64,000 nt of DNA. It comes from Dactylorhiza incarnata. Lineage: Eukaryota; Streptophyta; Magnoliopsida; Asparagales; Orchidaceae. The stretch is from the NCBI GenBank assembly GCA_033032865.1, contig JAWHQI010000327.1:1698501-1762500 (forward strand), written 5' to 3'. Of this stretch, positions 44,046-56,448 are shown in pieces. The notes under the pieces were generated by a model. The model saw only the letters and a program-made list of their open reading frames with translations, did no database searches and was not told the origin of the DNA. Numbering within the stretch: position 1 is the stretch's first letter; each line of letters opens with the position of its first letter. A program made the position numbers and the translations under genes.

Positions 44046-44526
44046 ATGCAGTTTTTGCTCCAGTTAATGCAGATTCAGTTATGGTGTTTGATATAGCAGT
44101 TACAGTTTTTGATATAGAAGAAGCTTCAGTTACAGCTCCAGTTCCAGTGAAAGAATCTGTGAATAATATATCTATTAACCCCACAGTAGATATTAATTCT
44201 TTGTTATCAAAATTCAGTTCAGTCTTCAGCAGTTTGCCAAAGTATCAAAATTATTCAAAAGCAATAGTTCCCTATTCTGCTCCCATTGATTCAGTTTTGT
44301 TAAAGGAAATCATCAAAAGCTTTCCAGTTTCAGTTCAAGTTCCAGCTCCAGTTCAAATTGCAGTTGCAGCAGCAGAAGAAGTTGGATTGATAAATTTTCC
44401 TAAACTCAGAGTTCTATATATTTTATCTGCTGAAATGATTTAAATTCTGTCAGATATATATGCTTTGTGTTTGTTTTTGTGTTTTATTATTTGTCAAATA
44501 GTATCCTAACCCAAATATGGGGAGAT
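44046..44526 (+). other. Internal 3' end of the SIRE-like element (first copy), with polypurine tract
   Basis: It matches 49736-50210 almost base for base. It encodes in one frame a V/A/P-rich stretch ([17 protein letters not shown]...) that ends at 44441; no known domain. ATGGGGAGAT before 44527 is the polypurine tract. Confidence 0.8.
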
Positions 44527-46082
44527 TGTTGGAACAACCCTATTACTGATTTGGGCTAGGATCACTATCTGTTGACTAGGACTCAAGTTGACCTCATTGT
44601 ATAGTCTAAGGGTCAAGGTCTAAGTGTGTAGCTAGAACTTAAGAAAATTCTAAGTTTCTGTGTTCGACGAACTTCAATCTGCGTTCGATGAAATACGTTC
44701 TGCGTTCGACGAACGTCATGCTTCGGTTCGATGAACTTGCTCTTCAGCTCGACGATTTCAGTCTTCCAGCCAGCTCTACAGATTTTGTCTTCTGTTCGAC
44801 GAACTCCAGTTTGAGATCGACGAACTCAGCTCTGTGTTCGACGTATAAGTAACAAGATGTTCAGTTCGACGAACTCAGCTTTCAGTTCGACGAACTCAAC
44901 TCTCAGCTCGACGAACTCAGATTTCTGCTCGACGAATTTCTTCTCCAGCTTGACAACTTCTGATAGATCAGTTATCTATTTATCTCTGAACTCAGCTCGA
45001 CTATTCAGCAACGGATCTATTCAATTATTTGGACTTATTCATTATCAGATAAGTCAAGATTTGATCCTTCCTTTTATTATTCATTTCTATTCTCTTCTCT
45101 TGAGAAAGTAGCGGTTTGACATATTGGAAAAGGATACTCTTATGGAAAAGGAAAATGAATTAATTATTATTGCTGAATCAGATTGCAGTTCCAAGAAATA
45201 TCTTTTCAGAATATTATATTCCTTATCCAGAAGATTTGAATTTCAAATTAGTGATATATTGTCTAAGGGAAAGAAAGATCAGTAAGAAGATAGTGAAAGA
45301 ATTAATAGAGAAGTATCAGACGAGAGAGAAATACAAAAAAATGTCAAAAAGAATTACAGAGTTCATCCTCAATAGCAACATTCTCATTCTCTGAGAACAT
45401 CAACATTCTTCACTCAGTTTTCAGCTGCTGATTCTAATCTTTAAAGAGCAACAATAATCTAAGGAACTCTTTGTCTCTCAGATTCATCTGATATCAAGGA
45501 AGATTTTCTACATCCAAGAAAAAGCTCCACCCATCCAACTGTCAAGAATTTCTATCAGACAGGGGGAGCTTTACAACACAACAATCCACTAGTCTTCTCT
45601 CAGTTTGTTGACAGAGAAGAATTTCATAAACCTTTTTGTTTACCCTTTTTATCCCATCTTGTACGGGGTTCTAACTCCCTTCAAAAGTTAAACCTTTTGT
45701 GGCAGGGCACCTGATCAAAAACCTGTGATTTGGTTTGAGCACCTGATGAAAAGCTCAGTGGTGTTTGGGCACCTGATCAAAAATTTCATTGGTGATAGGG
45801 CACCTGATCAAAAACCTAGTGGATTCCTACCAAGGGTGGTAGAAGAGTAGATGTACCCAGTTTGATTGGGGAACTACTGTATATCCTTGTGTTTTTTGTG
45901 ATTGTGTTTTTCTTTCTATACTGTGCTGCGATTTGTGTTTATTTTGCTTTTACACTCACTCTGTTACACATATATATATATATATATCACTATTTTAATT
46001 CCACTATAAAATAAGTTAAAACCTTTTAATACTCTATTCACCCCCCTCTAGAGTAAATCTAAGATCTAATATCTCACTTTCA
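44527..46082 (+). repeat. LTR 1 of the SIRE-like array
   Basis: It starts TGTTGGAACAACCC and ends CTCACTTTCA, followed by a decayed primer site (46083-46095, ATTGGAATCTGAGG). It has a TTCGACGAAC micro-repeat array (44660-44955), four 'gggcacctgatcaaaa' repeats (45710-45810), a TA tract (45969-45988) and the conserved ATTCACCCCCCTCTAGAG end block. Confidence 0.9.
44660..44955. repeat. Array of TTCGACGAACT micro-repeats
   Basis: About twelve units of (G/C)TTCGACGAAC(T/G) or CTCGACGAACTC are separated by 10-20 bp of C/T-rich text. The counterpart in LTR 2 is at 57690-57975. Confidence 0.88.
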
Positions 46083-46184
46083 ATTGGAATCTGAGGTTGG
46101 TTGATTGATTACACAGGCTAACACCTGAATCCAAAGATCAATTAGATCTTAACTTTTTCTAGAGTTTTCTTTTTCTAAAAACTC

Positions 46185-48002
46185 ATGGAACAGAACAAAG
46201 ATTACTCAAGCACAAGACCTCCTATGTGCAATCTCAATTAGTTTGCATTATGGAAGGCATGAATCAAGTTATATATGAATTCTATTGATGCGGATATTTT
46301 CAATTTCATTTTGACAGGACCTTCTACTCCTTCAACATCAACAAGTACTGAGACAACAACTAACTCTAATGTTGTTCCACCTCCTGAGTGGACAGAAGCT
46401 CAAAAGAAACAAAGAAATGCAGATGCCAAGGCTATGAATGTTTTGGCACAGACCATGTCTGATGATATTTTCCAGATGGTTGTGGACTGCACCTCAGCCA
46501 TGGATATCTGGAACTCCCTCAACAACATGGTTGAAGGATCTGCAGATGAGAGAAAAGACAGAACATCTCATCTCATCTCTCAATATGAAAACTTCAAAAG
46601 GGGAGAAACTGAAACAGTAGCAGACATGCACAACAGACTCAGTCTCGTAATCAATGGACTGAAGTCTTTGGATAAAGTGATTCCAATCACTGAAGTTAAT
46701 GCTAATTTCTTAATGTGCTTCCCCAGCACATGAGACTCTAGGATCTGGTCAATCAAGGAAGCTAGAAGCCTGAATGAGATCTCTACTGAGACCTTATTGG
46801 GCAAATTAAAATCCTATGAGCAGCTTATCAAGTCTAGAGAAGCTGAACAATCTACCTCCTCTCCAGCCACCAAGAAGGAGAGAAGCATTGCTTTCCAAGC
46901 TACAGAAGAGGAAGACAAAGCTCTAGGAGAAATGGAGTTTATGAGCCTCCTAGCCAAGAGATTTTACAAAATGGCTAGAAAGGACTTCAGAAAGAAGGAT
47001 CTTAGATCAAAAGAAAAACCAAGGTATGACAAAACAAACTCTAAAGAAATTATTTGTTATGGTTGCAGGAAACCTGGACACATTCTACCTGAGTGTCCAG
47101 AGAACCAAAAGAAGGACAAAAGAAAAGAGAAAGAAGAAAAGAGGCACTCCAGCAAGCCATCCTCCCATAAACACAAACATAAGGGAAGAGGCTTTGTAGC
47201 TGAAACATGGAGTGATACAGAGTCAGAGTCATCATCCAGCTCATCTGAAGATGAAAATTATGCAAATGAAACGGATCAATGCTTGATGGCTGTTTATGAC
47301 TCATGCAATGATTCAGAACTTACATCATCATCCAGCTCCAGTGATGATGAAGATGATGAAGATGAAAGAAACTTCTGCATGATGGCTATCAATGCCTCAG
47401 GAAGTAATTCAGATGAATCAAAATCTAATAATGACAGTGATCAGGTAATCTCTACCTTTGACTTTAATTCAAATGATTTCAAAAATGAATTTAAAACTCT
47501 TTGTTTGGATTTAATTAAATCTGAGAAGGAAATAATTTCCCTCAGAAATAAGTTGGTTGAAATGAATCAATTGACTGAAGATAATGTCAATCTTAAGAAA
47601 GAATTGGCTGCCTCAAAAGAACACATTGTTCTCATTGAGAACAAAATATCTGAGGCTAAAAAGTTTGAAGAATCCCTCAATGGGAGAAGCATCAAACTAA
47701 TGGACATCACAAGCATTGTGAATGCCAGACTATATGGCAAACTGGGCTTGGGTGCATCATCAAGTCAGCCACATCTCCTTAAGAAAAACATTTTATCTAC
47801 ACCAGTAAAGTTCATCTCTGCCAAGAGCAAAGATGCAATAGTTTTAGGTAAGAATATCTCAAGTAAGGATGTTAAGAATAAAGGAATTCAAAAGAATTTG
47901 TTGAACGACGCTCGAGGAAATCACACAAATTCGTCAAACGGAGATCGACGAATGCTGAAGACAGATTTTCAGTACAGTCATTATTCGAATGGCGCTCAAT
48001 GA
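46185..48002 (+). pseudogene. SIRE-like gag with two in-frame stops
   Basis: ATG at 46185 starts the same protein as the copy at 59207. TAG at 46239 and TGA at 46731 interrupt a single frame that otherwise stays open to 48002. Features in order: copia gag core (YMNSIDADIFNFILTGP, WTEAQKKQRNADAKA, TMSDDIFQMVV), the CCHC knuckle CYGCRKPGHILPEC, a Lys-rich segment, two Ser/Asp/Glu-rich blocks, and a coiled coil (LIKSEKEIISLRNKLVEMN). Near the end the DNA (47900-48060) contains the same TTCGTCGAACG micro-repeat as LTRs. Confidence 0.9.
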
Positions 48003-49540
48003 AATCACTTCAATTCGTCGAACGACGATCGACAAACTCAATCAAGTTCGTCGAACAGAAAATGTACTGAATTTCAAAAGAATTCTAATTCTCAACATAA
48101 TAAGAATCCCTTTACTGAGTGGATTATTCCTCCAAGGAGATATCATCCACAAGGCTATAAGGATCAGCCTGAGATTTCTTACATTTCTAAATTTTGTGGC
48201 AAGACAAAAGGACCCAAGGTAGTCTGGGTCAAGAACAACTAGTTTATTTTCTGTTGTGCAGGTGCAAGGCTATCCAAACATACAAGAACAGTGGTATTTG
48301 GATAGTGGGTGCTCCAAGCACATGACAGGAAACAAGGCCAACTTAAGCAATTACAAGGCAAAGCTTGGACCTAAAGTGATTTTTGGAGACTCCAACTGTG
48401 GACAAACCAAAGGATATGCAAAAATCAAAGTTGGAGCAGTTACCTTCAAAGAGGTAGCATATGTCAAGGGTCTCAAACATAACCTCATTAGCATAAGCCA
48501 GCTATGTGATGAAGGTTATCAGGTAACTTTTAACCATTCCTTATGTCTTATTACCAATAATAAAAACATTAATGTGTTATCTGGTATTAGACATGGTAAC
48601 ATTTATTTAGTCAATTTTGACTCTGCCAATTCAGACATTTGTTTATTTAATTCAATAAGTAAAACAAATGAATTATAGCATAAAAGGCTAGGACATATTA
48701 ACCTTAGAACTATCTCTAAGCTCTCTAAGGATATTCTAGTAAGAGGACTGCCTTCTGGTTCATACAAGAAGGAAGGGCTCTGCAGGGCTGGTCAACTAGG
48801 AAAGCAAACCAAGAGTAGTTTTAAATCTTTATCCAAGAGTGATTCACCTAGGATTCTGTACTTACTGCATTTGGATCTATTTAGACCCACTACAATACAA
48901 AGCTTAGGAGGGAAGCATTACACTTTAGTTATTGTAGATGACTTCTCTAGATTCACTTGGGTGTTCTTTCTTAGGAACAAGTCTGACATCTTCAGTGTTC
49001 TGACAGACTTTCTCAGGTCCATCGAGATTGAGTACTCTATTCTAGTTGCATTGATCAGAAGTGATCATGACACTGAGTTTGAATCTCTTCTGATGAGAGA
49101 ATTCTGTGGAAAAGAAGGGATCAGGCAATGTTTCTCTGCTCCTAGGACTCCTCAACAAAATGGGGTGAAAGGAAAAATAGAACATTAATTGAATCAACAA
49201 CTACATTGCTTACCGATGCTCACTTGCCACTCTCTTTTTGGGCAGAGGTAGTGAACACAGCAAATTATGTGTTGAACAGAAGTCTGATACATAAACTTAA
49301 GGGTAAAACACCCTATGAATTACTTAAGAATAAAAAGCCTAAGGTTAACTATTTTAAGATTTTTGGCTGTAAATGCTATGTGCATAACAATGATAAGAAA
49401 TATCTAAGGAAATTTGAAGCAAAAGCTGCTGAAGGTATATTCCTTGGATAATCTCTTTCTAGTAAGGCATACAGAGTTTACAATAAATCAACTCTTAAGA
49501 TAGAAGAGTTCATGCATGTATCTTTTGATGAAACTAACAT
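48003..49540 (+). pseudogene. SIRE-like protease and integrase; RT absent
   Basis: In the +1 frame relative to gag, WYLDSGCSKHMTGNKA is a protease with intact DSG. A TAG at 48676 falls in the pre-integrase box (NEL-stop-HKRLGHI). The integrase core follows: LHLDLFRPTTIQS (48855-48900), ALIRSDHDTEFES and PQQNGV; there a 2-base loss changes frame (about 49165), removing the catalytic E from that frame. 49206-49451 gives the C-terminal integrase (LSFWAEVVNTANYVLNR, FKIFGCKCYV, EGIFLG). After a linker the sequence runs into the 3' region with no RT or RNase H. Confidence 0.88.
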
Positions 49541-49545
49541 ATTAA

Positions 49546-50210
49546 ATGAGGAGAGGAACACCACCTCTACCAGAGACATTTTGCAGGAACAATGGTAATC
49601 TATCTTCCAAACTTGCATCCTTCCCTACCTCCTCTACACCTTTCCCTTCTTTTAGGGGCCTAGCTTCAGGTCTCCCTGAAACTAGGCAGGGGGAGATGCT
49701 TGGTGAAGAAGCTCCGTTAGATGCAGTTTCAGATGCAGTTTTTGCTCCAGTTAATGCAGATTCAGTTATGGTGTTTGATATAGCAGATACAGTTTTTGAT
49801 ATAGAAGAAGCTCCAATTACAGCTCCAGTTCCAGTGATAGAATCTGTGAATAATATATCTATTAACCCCACAGTAGATATTAATTCTTTGTTATCAAAAT
49901 TCAGTTCAGTCTTCAGCAGTTTGCCAAAGTATCAAAATTATTCAAAAGCAATAGTTCCCTATTCTGCTACCATTGATTCAGTTTTTTAAAGGAAATCATC
50001 AAAAGCTTTCCAGTTTCAGTTCGAGTTCCAGCTCCAGTTCAAATTGCAGTTACAGCAGCAGAAGAAGTTGGATTGATAAATTTTCCTAAACTCAGAGTTC
50101 TATATATTTTATCTGCTGAAATGATTTAAATTCTGTCAGATATATGTGCTCTGTGTTTGTTTGTGTTTTATTATTTGTCAAATAGTATCCTAACCCAAAT
50201 AGGGGGAGAT
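49546..50210 (+). other. Internal 3' region of the SIRE-like element
   Basis: A 147-codon ORF (49546-49989) starts in the former integrase-RT linker and passes into a V/A/P-rich stretch ([22 protein letters not shown]). It ends by a frameshift in a T run, compared with 44046-44443. No family is recognised. AGGGGGAGAT before 50211 is the polypurine tract. Confidence 0.7.
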
Positions 50211-50301
50211 TGCTGGAACAACCCTATTACTGATTTGGGCTAGGATCACTATCTGTTGACTAGGACTCAAATTGACCCCATTGTATAGTCTAAGGGTCAA
50301 G
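50211..50301 (+). repeat. LTR 2 of the SIRE-like array, first part
   Basis: It starts TGCTGGAACAACCC (one change from LTR 1) and is cut after 91 bp at GGGTCAAG by the nested copia. It continues at 57642. Confidence 0.9.
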
Positions 50302-51501
50302 TGTTGGAACATGGTCTTCCGCATCTCCTAGGTTTGAGAATAACAAATCCTATGTGTATTTGATCTTGTGTTCAAGTGTGCAGGTTAATATAGTCCATAT
50401 GACTCAAGGAGTACTCATGATGACTGCCCCCAAAATTGAAGCCAGAATTCGAAGAGGCTCACTAGCGCCAGCGGTAGCACCTAGCGCCGGGCACTAGCGA
50501 TGAATAGCGCAATTCCAGGAGCTGTTATAGAAGGCGCTAACGCCTGGCGGTAGCAGATAACGCCGGCGGTAGCGATGAACACAGAAGGAATGAAAGCAAG
50601 GTTGCCGCGGATTGAAGATCCTGCCGCGCAAGAAGTTTCTTAATCGGGGATAGCACCGGCGATAGCTACTAGCGCTGGCGGTAGCATGGCGCACAAGAGG
50701 CATAGAGCAAAATGTTGCCACGGATTGAAGATCCTGCCGCGCAAAATGTTTCCTAATCCGGGCTAGCGCCGGCGGTAGCGCTAGCGCCGGCGGTAGCGCT
50801 TGGGCTATATAAAGGACCCCTCACCTCCCATTTCAGGGACACATTAAGGAGAGAGGCAGTGCTGCAACTCCAGAGGCAATCTTGGCCGAAACTTGAAGCC
50901 CTAGCGAAGCTCTGCAAATTTCTGAAGGAGGATTACGTCACGCCGGATCAAAATGAAGTCCGCTTCAACAAACGCTGATTCTACAGCGGATCTTCGCCTC
51001 CATCTTCAGAAGTTCATCTTAAGGGAAGTTTTATTATTTTATTTATCTTTCTTTGTAAACGGTAGTGAAATCGCCTCGTGTTGGCGACTAGGTCTGGGGT
51101 AGACTTAGGGCTGAAATTCGCCTCGTGTTGGCGACTAGATCTAGGCTAGTTCTAGGGGTGCTCGAGGCCTTTCTTGGGATAGATTGGCTAGAGCGGCTTG
51201 AGGTCGTATCTGGGGAGAGATCGGCTAAAGCCAACCGGTTCGTGAGGATACGAGTCGGTATAGAAAATGAAAGAAGATTTTTATTAGTCGCCTCCGATTT
51301 CCAGCGTCATAGAAATCAAGTTTTGTAAAACATTATTTGATATTAATAAAGCATATCTCTTCATTATTCTTTTACATGATTTCTCATTGTATTAATCTTG
51401 CAATATTTAAAAGTTTTTCTAAATATTTACTTAAGTTTTTGAAAACCCTTATTCACCCCCCCCCCCCCCCCCCCCCTCTAAGGGCGCCGACCGATCCAAC
51501 A
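50302..51501 (+). repeat. 5' LTR of the gag-only copia
   Basis: It starts TGTTGGAACATGG and ends CCGATCCAACA. TATATAAAG at about 50806 is the likely TATA box. Upstream, 'tagcgccggcggtagcg' micro-repeats fill 50463-50790. A 21-C tract (51456-51476) lies near the end, against 6 C in the 3' LTR. Confidence 0.92.
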
Positions 51502-51503
51502 AG

Positions 51504-51517
51504 TGGTATCAGAGCGG
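51504..51517 (+). other. Primer-binding site of the gag-only copia
   Basis: TGGTATCAGAGCGG follows two bases after the LTR end and is complementary to the initiator tRNA-Met. Confidence 0.92.
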
Positions 51518-51549
51518 TTTTATTCTAATTGGCTTAACAACCGGGAATA

Positions 51550-53001
51550 ATGACGTCTCATGATCTCGCTTCTACTAGTGGGGGAAATTTTTGTGAAGAA
51601 GAAAAATCACTTGCACCACCTTTATTTGAAGGGACAAATTATAAAGGATGGAAAATCTTAATTGAAAAATTTATTAAAACTTTAGACATCGAAGTTTGGA
51701 ATTTAGCAATAGCAAGACCTGCAAATGAATCAAATAAAAAAGAACTTCAATTAAATGCAAAAGCTAAACACTATTTGTTTTGCGGTCTATCTAATGAAAT
51801 TTTCAAATTAATATATTGCTTTTCAAGTGCATATAAAGTATGGCAATGTCTTGAAGAAATGTATGATTCTCCATCTACAGGTATGGAACAATCGCAAGAA
51901 CCTGAGAATATGCAAGCGTGCACAAATCATCAAGAATGCCCTCCTCATGACGAATCAATGGAGCACACATCAAAGGAAAGAGAAGAAGAAATCTTACTTT
52001 TGGAAGAGAAGTGCCAAGAAGAAGACAAAGGAACATTATGTTCAAATCCTCCCTCATCCAAAAGCAATGTAAGGAAATCAAACTTCATCGCTTGTACTTC
52101 TATCTCTTCATTACAATTGCTATAGAATACAAAGCGCAAAATAAAGAAATTAAAAAATGCTAATAAACTCTTGCGCTTAGAAAATAAAAATTTAAAAGCA
52201 AAAATTAATGAAGAATCAAATTCTAATTTATCTAGTTCTACCCATGGCTCCTTAGTCGAAAACATTACATCTTGTGAAGAATATAATGAATTAAAAGAAA
52301 AACACAAGAAACTTGAAAAGGAGCATATCTTAGTAAAAGAACAAAATGAAAAATTATGTTTAAAAAATTCTTCTTTAAAAATTAAATGTGCTAATTGTAA
52401 AGATTATAAAAATGAGATCAAAGAGATGGACCAAACATTTGATGAGTTTAGAAATGAGTATCAAAATCATATTGACTCTATCGTCTATACTCTTAAAAAT
52501 AGCACAATAGCTTATAATAAAGCTAGGCATGATCTAAAGATAAAGAATGATGAATTAAAATCAAAAATCAACTTGCTTATGAAAATTGTAAATACAAATT
52601 CACAACATACAAATTTAGAATATCAAGCAATATCTAAAAGCAAGTTGAATACAAATATAAATAATGGGAATAAGCAACAATAAGTTTTTGAAAAACCAAA
52701 TCATCATTATTTACAAAATCATGTTTCTCCAAACTTAAAATTGAAATTACACAAATTTTCTATAAATGATAATTTCAATTATAATCTTCAAAGGAAAGAA
52801 AATCATCGTGGATATTTGATAAATAAGACTAATATTAAACCAATGTTTGAATGGCGGCCAAAAGTTAAAAATGAAACACAAACTCAAATCAAAAGTGCCC
52901 ATTCGATCATATCTCCCCAAAAGAAAACACGATGTATTTGGGTACCCAAAGGAACCGTCGCTCCCGGTCCTCTTTGGATACCTAAATCTCTCATTCATTA
53001 G
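51550..53001 (+). pseudogene. SIRE-type gag, interrupted; no zinc knuckle seen
   Basis: ATG at 51550 starts MTSHDLASTSGGNF and a copia gag core (LFEGTNYKGWKILIEKFIKT, AKHYLFCGLSNEIF, YKVWQCLEEMYDSPS). TAG at 52123-52125 ends 191 codons. In the same frame 52171-52683 is a long coiled coil (ELKEKHKKLEKEHILVKEQ), and then 52741-53001 ends CIWVPKGTVAPGPLWIPK, a W-V-P-K motif found before protease in SIRE polyproteins. The CCHC knuckle was not found. Protease, integrase and RT are missing. Confidence 0.82.
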
Positions 53002-56000
53002 TATCCCATCATTTGCATGAAGTAGAAATCAACTAAAAATGAAATATCACTTCTCTACTTCATGATATGCTTAAACTTTCATTTTTGTTTATTTTCTTTT
53101 GTTTTGTTTAAACTAACATGATATGATCACTCTATAAATCTTGTGATATGACTTTCATAAACCATAATTCATAAATGAATCAATAAAAGTGAATTAAAGT
53201 CATATCATTCTGTTTAGTGATCTACTTATCCTTTTTATTTTTACCTTCTAAATCCATTACCTTTTAAATGTCTTGAATTATGAATTGTAAATTGAAATTA
53301 TTGCCAAGACTAATGATAATATTTTAATGGATTTAAATGATTTATTAAAGGGCTTAGGCTAAAGATTAAAATGTGAAATTGTTGATCTTGTTCTGTTGAT
53401 TATGTTAGCCCTTATAATGAAGAAAAATATTTTTCACAAAATGCATGATTAATCTGCATCCAAACTCATCATCCTAGCATCACTTTTTGGTTTATGCTTG
53501 TGTATCTATGCTGGGTACAACATTTATGATGTTATGTGATTTGAAATCATAATAGAATACTAAAATTCCATCAAACACATAGTTTATGGATTAATCATTA
53601 GAACATATATCATTTGGCTTATTCAAACATGATATCTTGTGCTTACATTTTCTATTAGTTTCAATTTACATTATATTGATAAATATGAGTCTTAGAAAAA
53701 TGAAAATGAAAATGAAAATATAAGAAAATATACATCATGCGTTGACAAGTCATACACTAAATCGCTAATGTTTCATGCAATTTGCACTATCTAAACATCT
53801 CCTAAAATCTGATATTTCAGCATGGAACTGCTATTGGGACACTTAATCAAAATCAATAATTAAAATATTCAAAATCACAAAAAATCGTTCACTGTTTCCT
53901 GCGCTAGCGCTACCGCAGGCGCTAGTGTCCATGTTCAATTTTCTGTGATTTTAGAATTTTGAAAAATTTCTAAAAAATATTTTAATCTATATTTTCTACT
54001 TAGTTTTGCACTTCTGTTTTTCTTTATTTTTTGAAAAATCAAATATAAAACTACAAAAACCAAATTACAAAAAATATATTTTTTCCTGTTTTTGTTTTTG
54101 TTGTTTAAAAGTTTATTTTTATGCAAAAATCAAATACAAAAATACAAAAGCAAAAATTACAAAAATATGCTTGTATTTGCTAAAATCAAAATACAAAAAT
54201 ATAAAACACTAAAACTATCAAAAATACTGTATGGACTTTCCTGTGATAATCAAGCATGATTTAGTCTATTATTTAGAAATTCTACAATGTTGCAATTTAT
54301 CTTTTCAAACTACGTTGAACATTGTTTTCATCATGCTTTGATATATCTATTAATATGTGCATCAATTATATTTTAAAGGTTGTGTAGAACTAAGCTTAGC
54401 ATGCCTCTAAGTATGAGTAAATGTTTTATGTTTGATAATGATATTTATTCACTCACCCTTTTTGGCATTGTCTACATATGTGTTTAATCTAAGAATACTT
54501 GTGTATGTTTTGTATTAGTACAATGAATTAAAATTGCACAAGTATCTTACCTACACCCCTTATTTTGCACTCTTAAAAATTAAGAAAAGTGGTTATGTTT
54601 TTCATAAATTCTATTGATTTGCAAAACAAGTGTATTCGGAGAACTTTGTACAAAACAAAATTATAAAATAAATGACAAAGATAACTCCACCAAGCACTAC
54701 TTGAACCTCCTGATAAGTCTTAATAAGCATTGTGAGGTTGAGAACCTTGGAAAGAATAGTAAAGTGTCTTGTACAAATCAAATCTTTCTTTCAAAAATAA
54801 GAAAAACCACTTACTCTTAAGTACACCGGATCACTAGTCTCTAAATTCAAAATAAAATATGTGATCCCCCAAGCACTACTTTGCACCCTGATAAGTCTTA
54901 ATGAGCATTGTGTGTGCAGAGCACCTTGGTAGTTGTACTTTTTATTGTGCATTTAAGTGTGTGGAAGTAATCTTATTTGTGTTTTATTGTGCTATTACTT
55001 TACATATTTCTTGTATTTTTGATTAAAACATTTGTTTACACTACTCAAAAATACACTTATGGACACATCATTATCTTCCATAACACTTCTTCTCATGAGT
55101 ATTGGATCCTAATGCTAATTCTATATTACTCTTTACTTATGAAATGCACTAGATAACCTAGCATATTTTCTATAATGTTTGGTATGATTTGAAATTGTGA
55201 ATTGAAATAACATTGTAGTAATCTCTTTGTGATAATATTATTTCATGCTTGGTTATTTTTGTCAACCATAAAAGTTTTTCATTGAAACATGATTTACATA
55301 AACATCTTCTTTTTGAAATTAAACTCATATATCTTTCTATGGATTATTCTTGATTACAATAAGATGTTTCATGTATTTCTATAAGTCTCCCGCATCATCA
55401 CCATATAACTTTTACCTTGCACTTTCATGCTTATATCAAGTCTTAAATCTCAATTTTTTTCTTAAAAACAAGTGGTAGACTTGCTTGGTAAAATTTATAT
55501 TGGTTGTTCTAACACGCATATCATTTTTATAGTAACAAACTCTGATTTATTTCAATATAAACGTGTATGCTAAATGCACTTCCAACAAGTGAAACATTGC
55601 TAAAAGGATGTTGTTCCTTTCTTCCAAAATGCTTCAACTCTTATCTTTATAAAGTTAGTTTTGAAACTCAAAAACATCTCCTTTTTTAGCTTAAACTCTT
55701 ATTTAGTATTATGGTGTTTCTTTTTCGAAATCTTCCGCAATGTTCAAACTCTAATACATTCATGAATTTCAATATAGCTAAGTAAGTTTTATTTCAAAAA
55801 ATTCAATTATGATTCTTCCCATTAGATTTAAAAGCTTCATGTTTCAAAAAACTATTATCCGTGACTTCATATCTCACCATAGCGGGGGCGTAGGGTTGCA
55901 GACATTAGATAAACTTATCTTTAGTCATGTCTTGTCCTTAACCAGGGAGGGTTCTAGTGGGGCCTTGCGAAGCACTGGGGGGAAAGAGTGCTAGGTTGAG

Positions 56001-56448
56001 TTTTGTCTAGTGTTTGCATATGGGACTAACACCCCAACCTACGGCATGTTTGCAACTCCTCATGCCCATCCGTCACTTAGTACGGGGCTAGGGTGTAGAC
56101 ATATTGTCTGGGTAGATTGGTTATTTGGAAATCCTTATTTTCTACTTACAAACTTTTTGGTGCTTTGTTTCCCTACCCTCTTTTGCTAATAACAAAGGGG
56201 GAGAACTAACATGATAAATATAACCCACTATCATAAACCCAACATGACAAATTCAGATGATAGCTTACATATTAGGGGTGCACTCACTTAGGGGGAGCAT
56301 GTATTTAGGGGGAGCAATTCTAAATGCTAAAATCAATAATTATCCTAAGTCATCACTCTCACACACACACAAGTAGAGCTTCTTCATGCTTATCTATTAA
56401 TGCTTTGATTTATCATTAATGGATTTGTTATTATCAAATGGTGGAGTT
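53002..56448 (+). other. 3' non-coding region of the gag-only copia
   Basis: 3.4 kb of AT-rich DNA without domain-bearing ORFs. It holds two copies of a conserved hairpin (54690-54758 and 54868-54937) also present in the minus-strand SIRE, one GCGCTAGCGCTACCGC micro-repeat (53902), a short G-rich island (55880-56110) and, before 56449, AAAGGGGGAGAAC and several GGGGGAGCA runs (56190-56315) near the polypurine position. Confidence 0.7.

Noticed and set aside
43818..44443. ORFs of 92-197 codons starting in the microsatellite
   Set aside because: The N-terminal half is only Y/I/M/V codons from TA and TATG repeats; the rest is the retroelement 3' region.
54690..54937. Hammerhead ribozyme (retrozyme-like)
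   Set aside because: CTGATAAG resembles the first core box, but the GAAA box and the cleavage triplet arrangement are missing.
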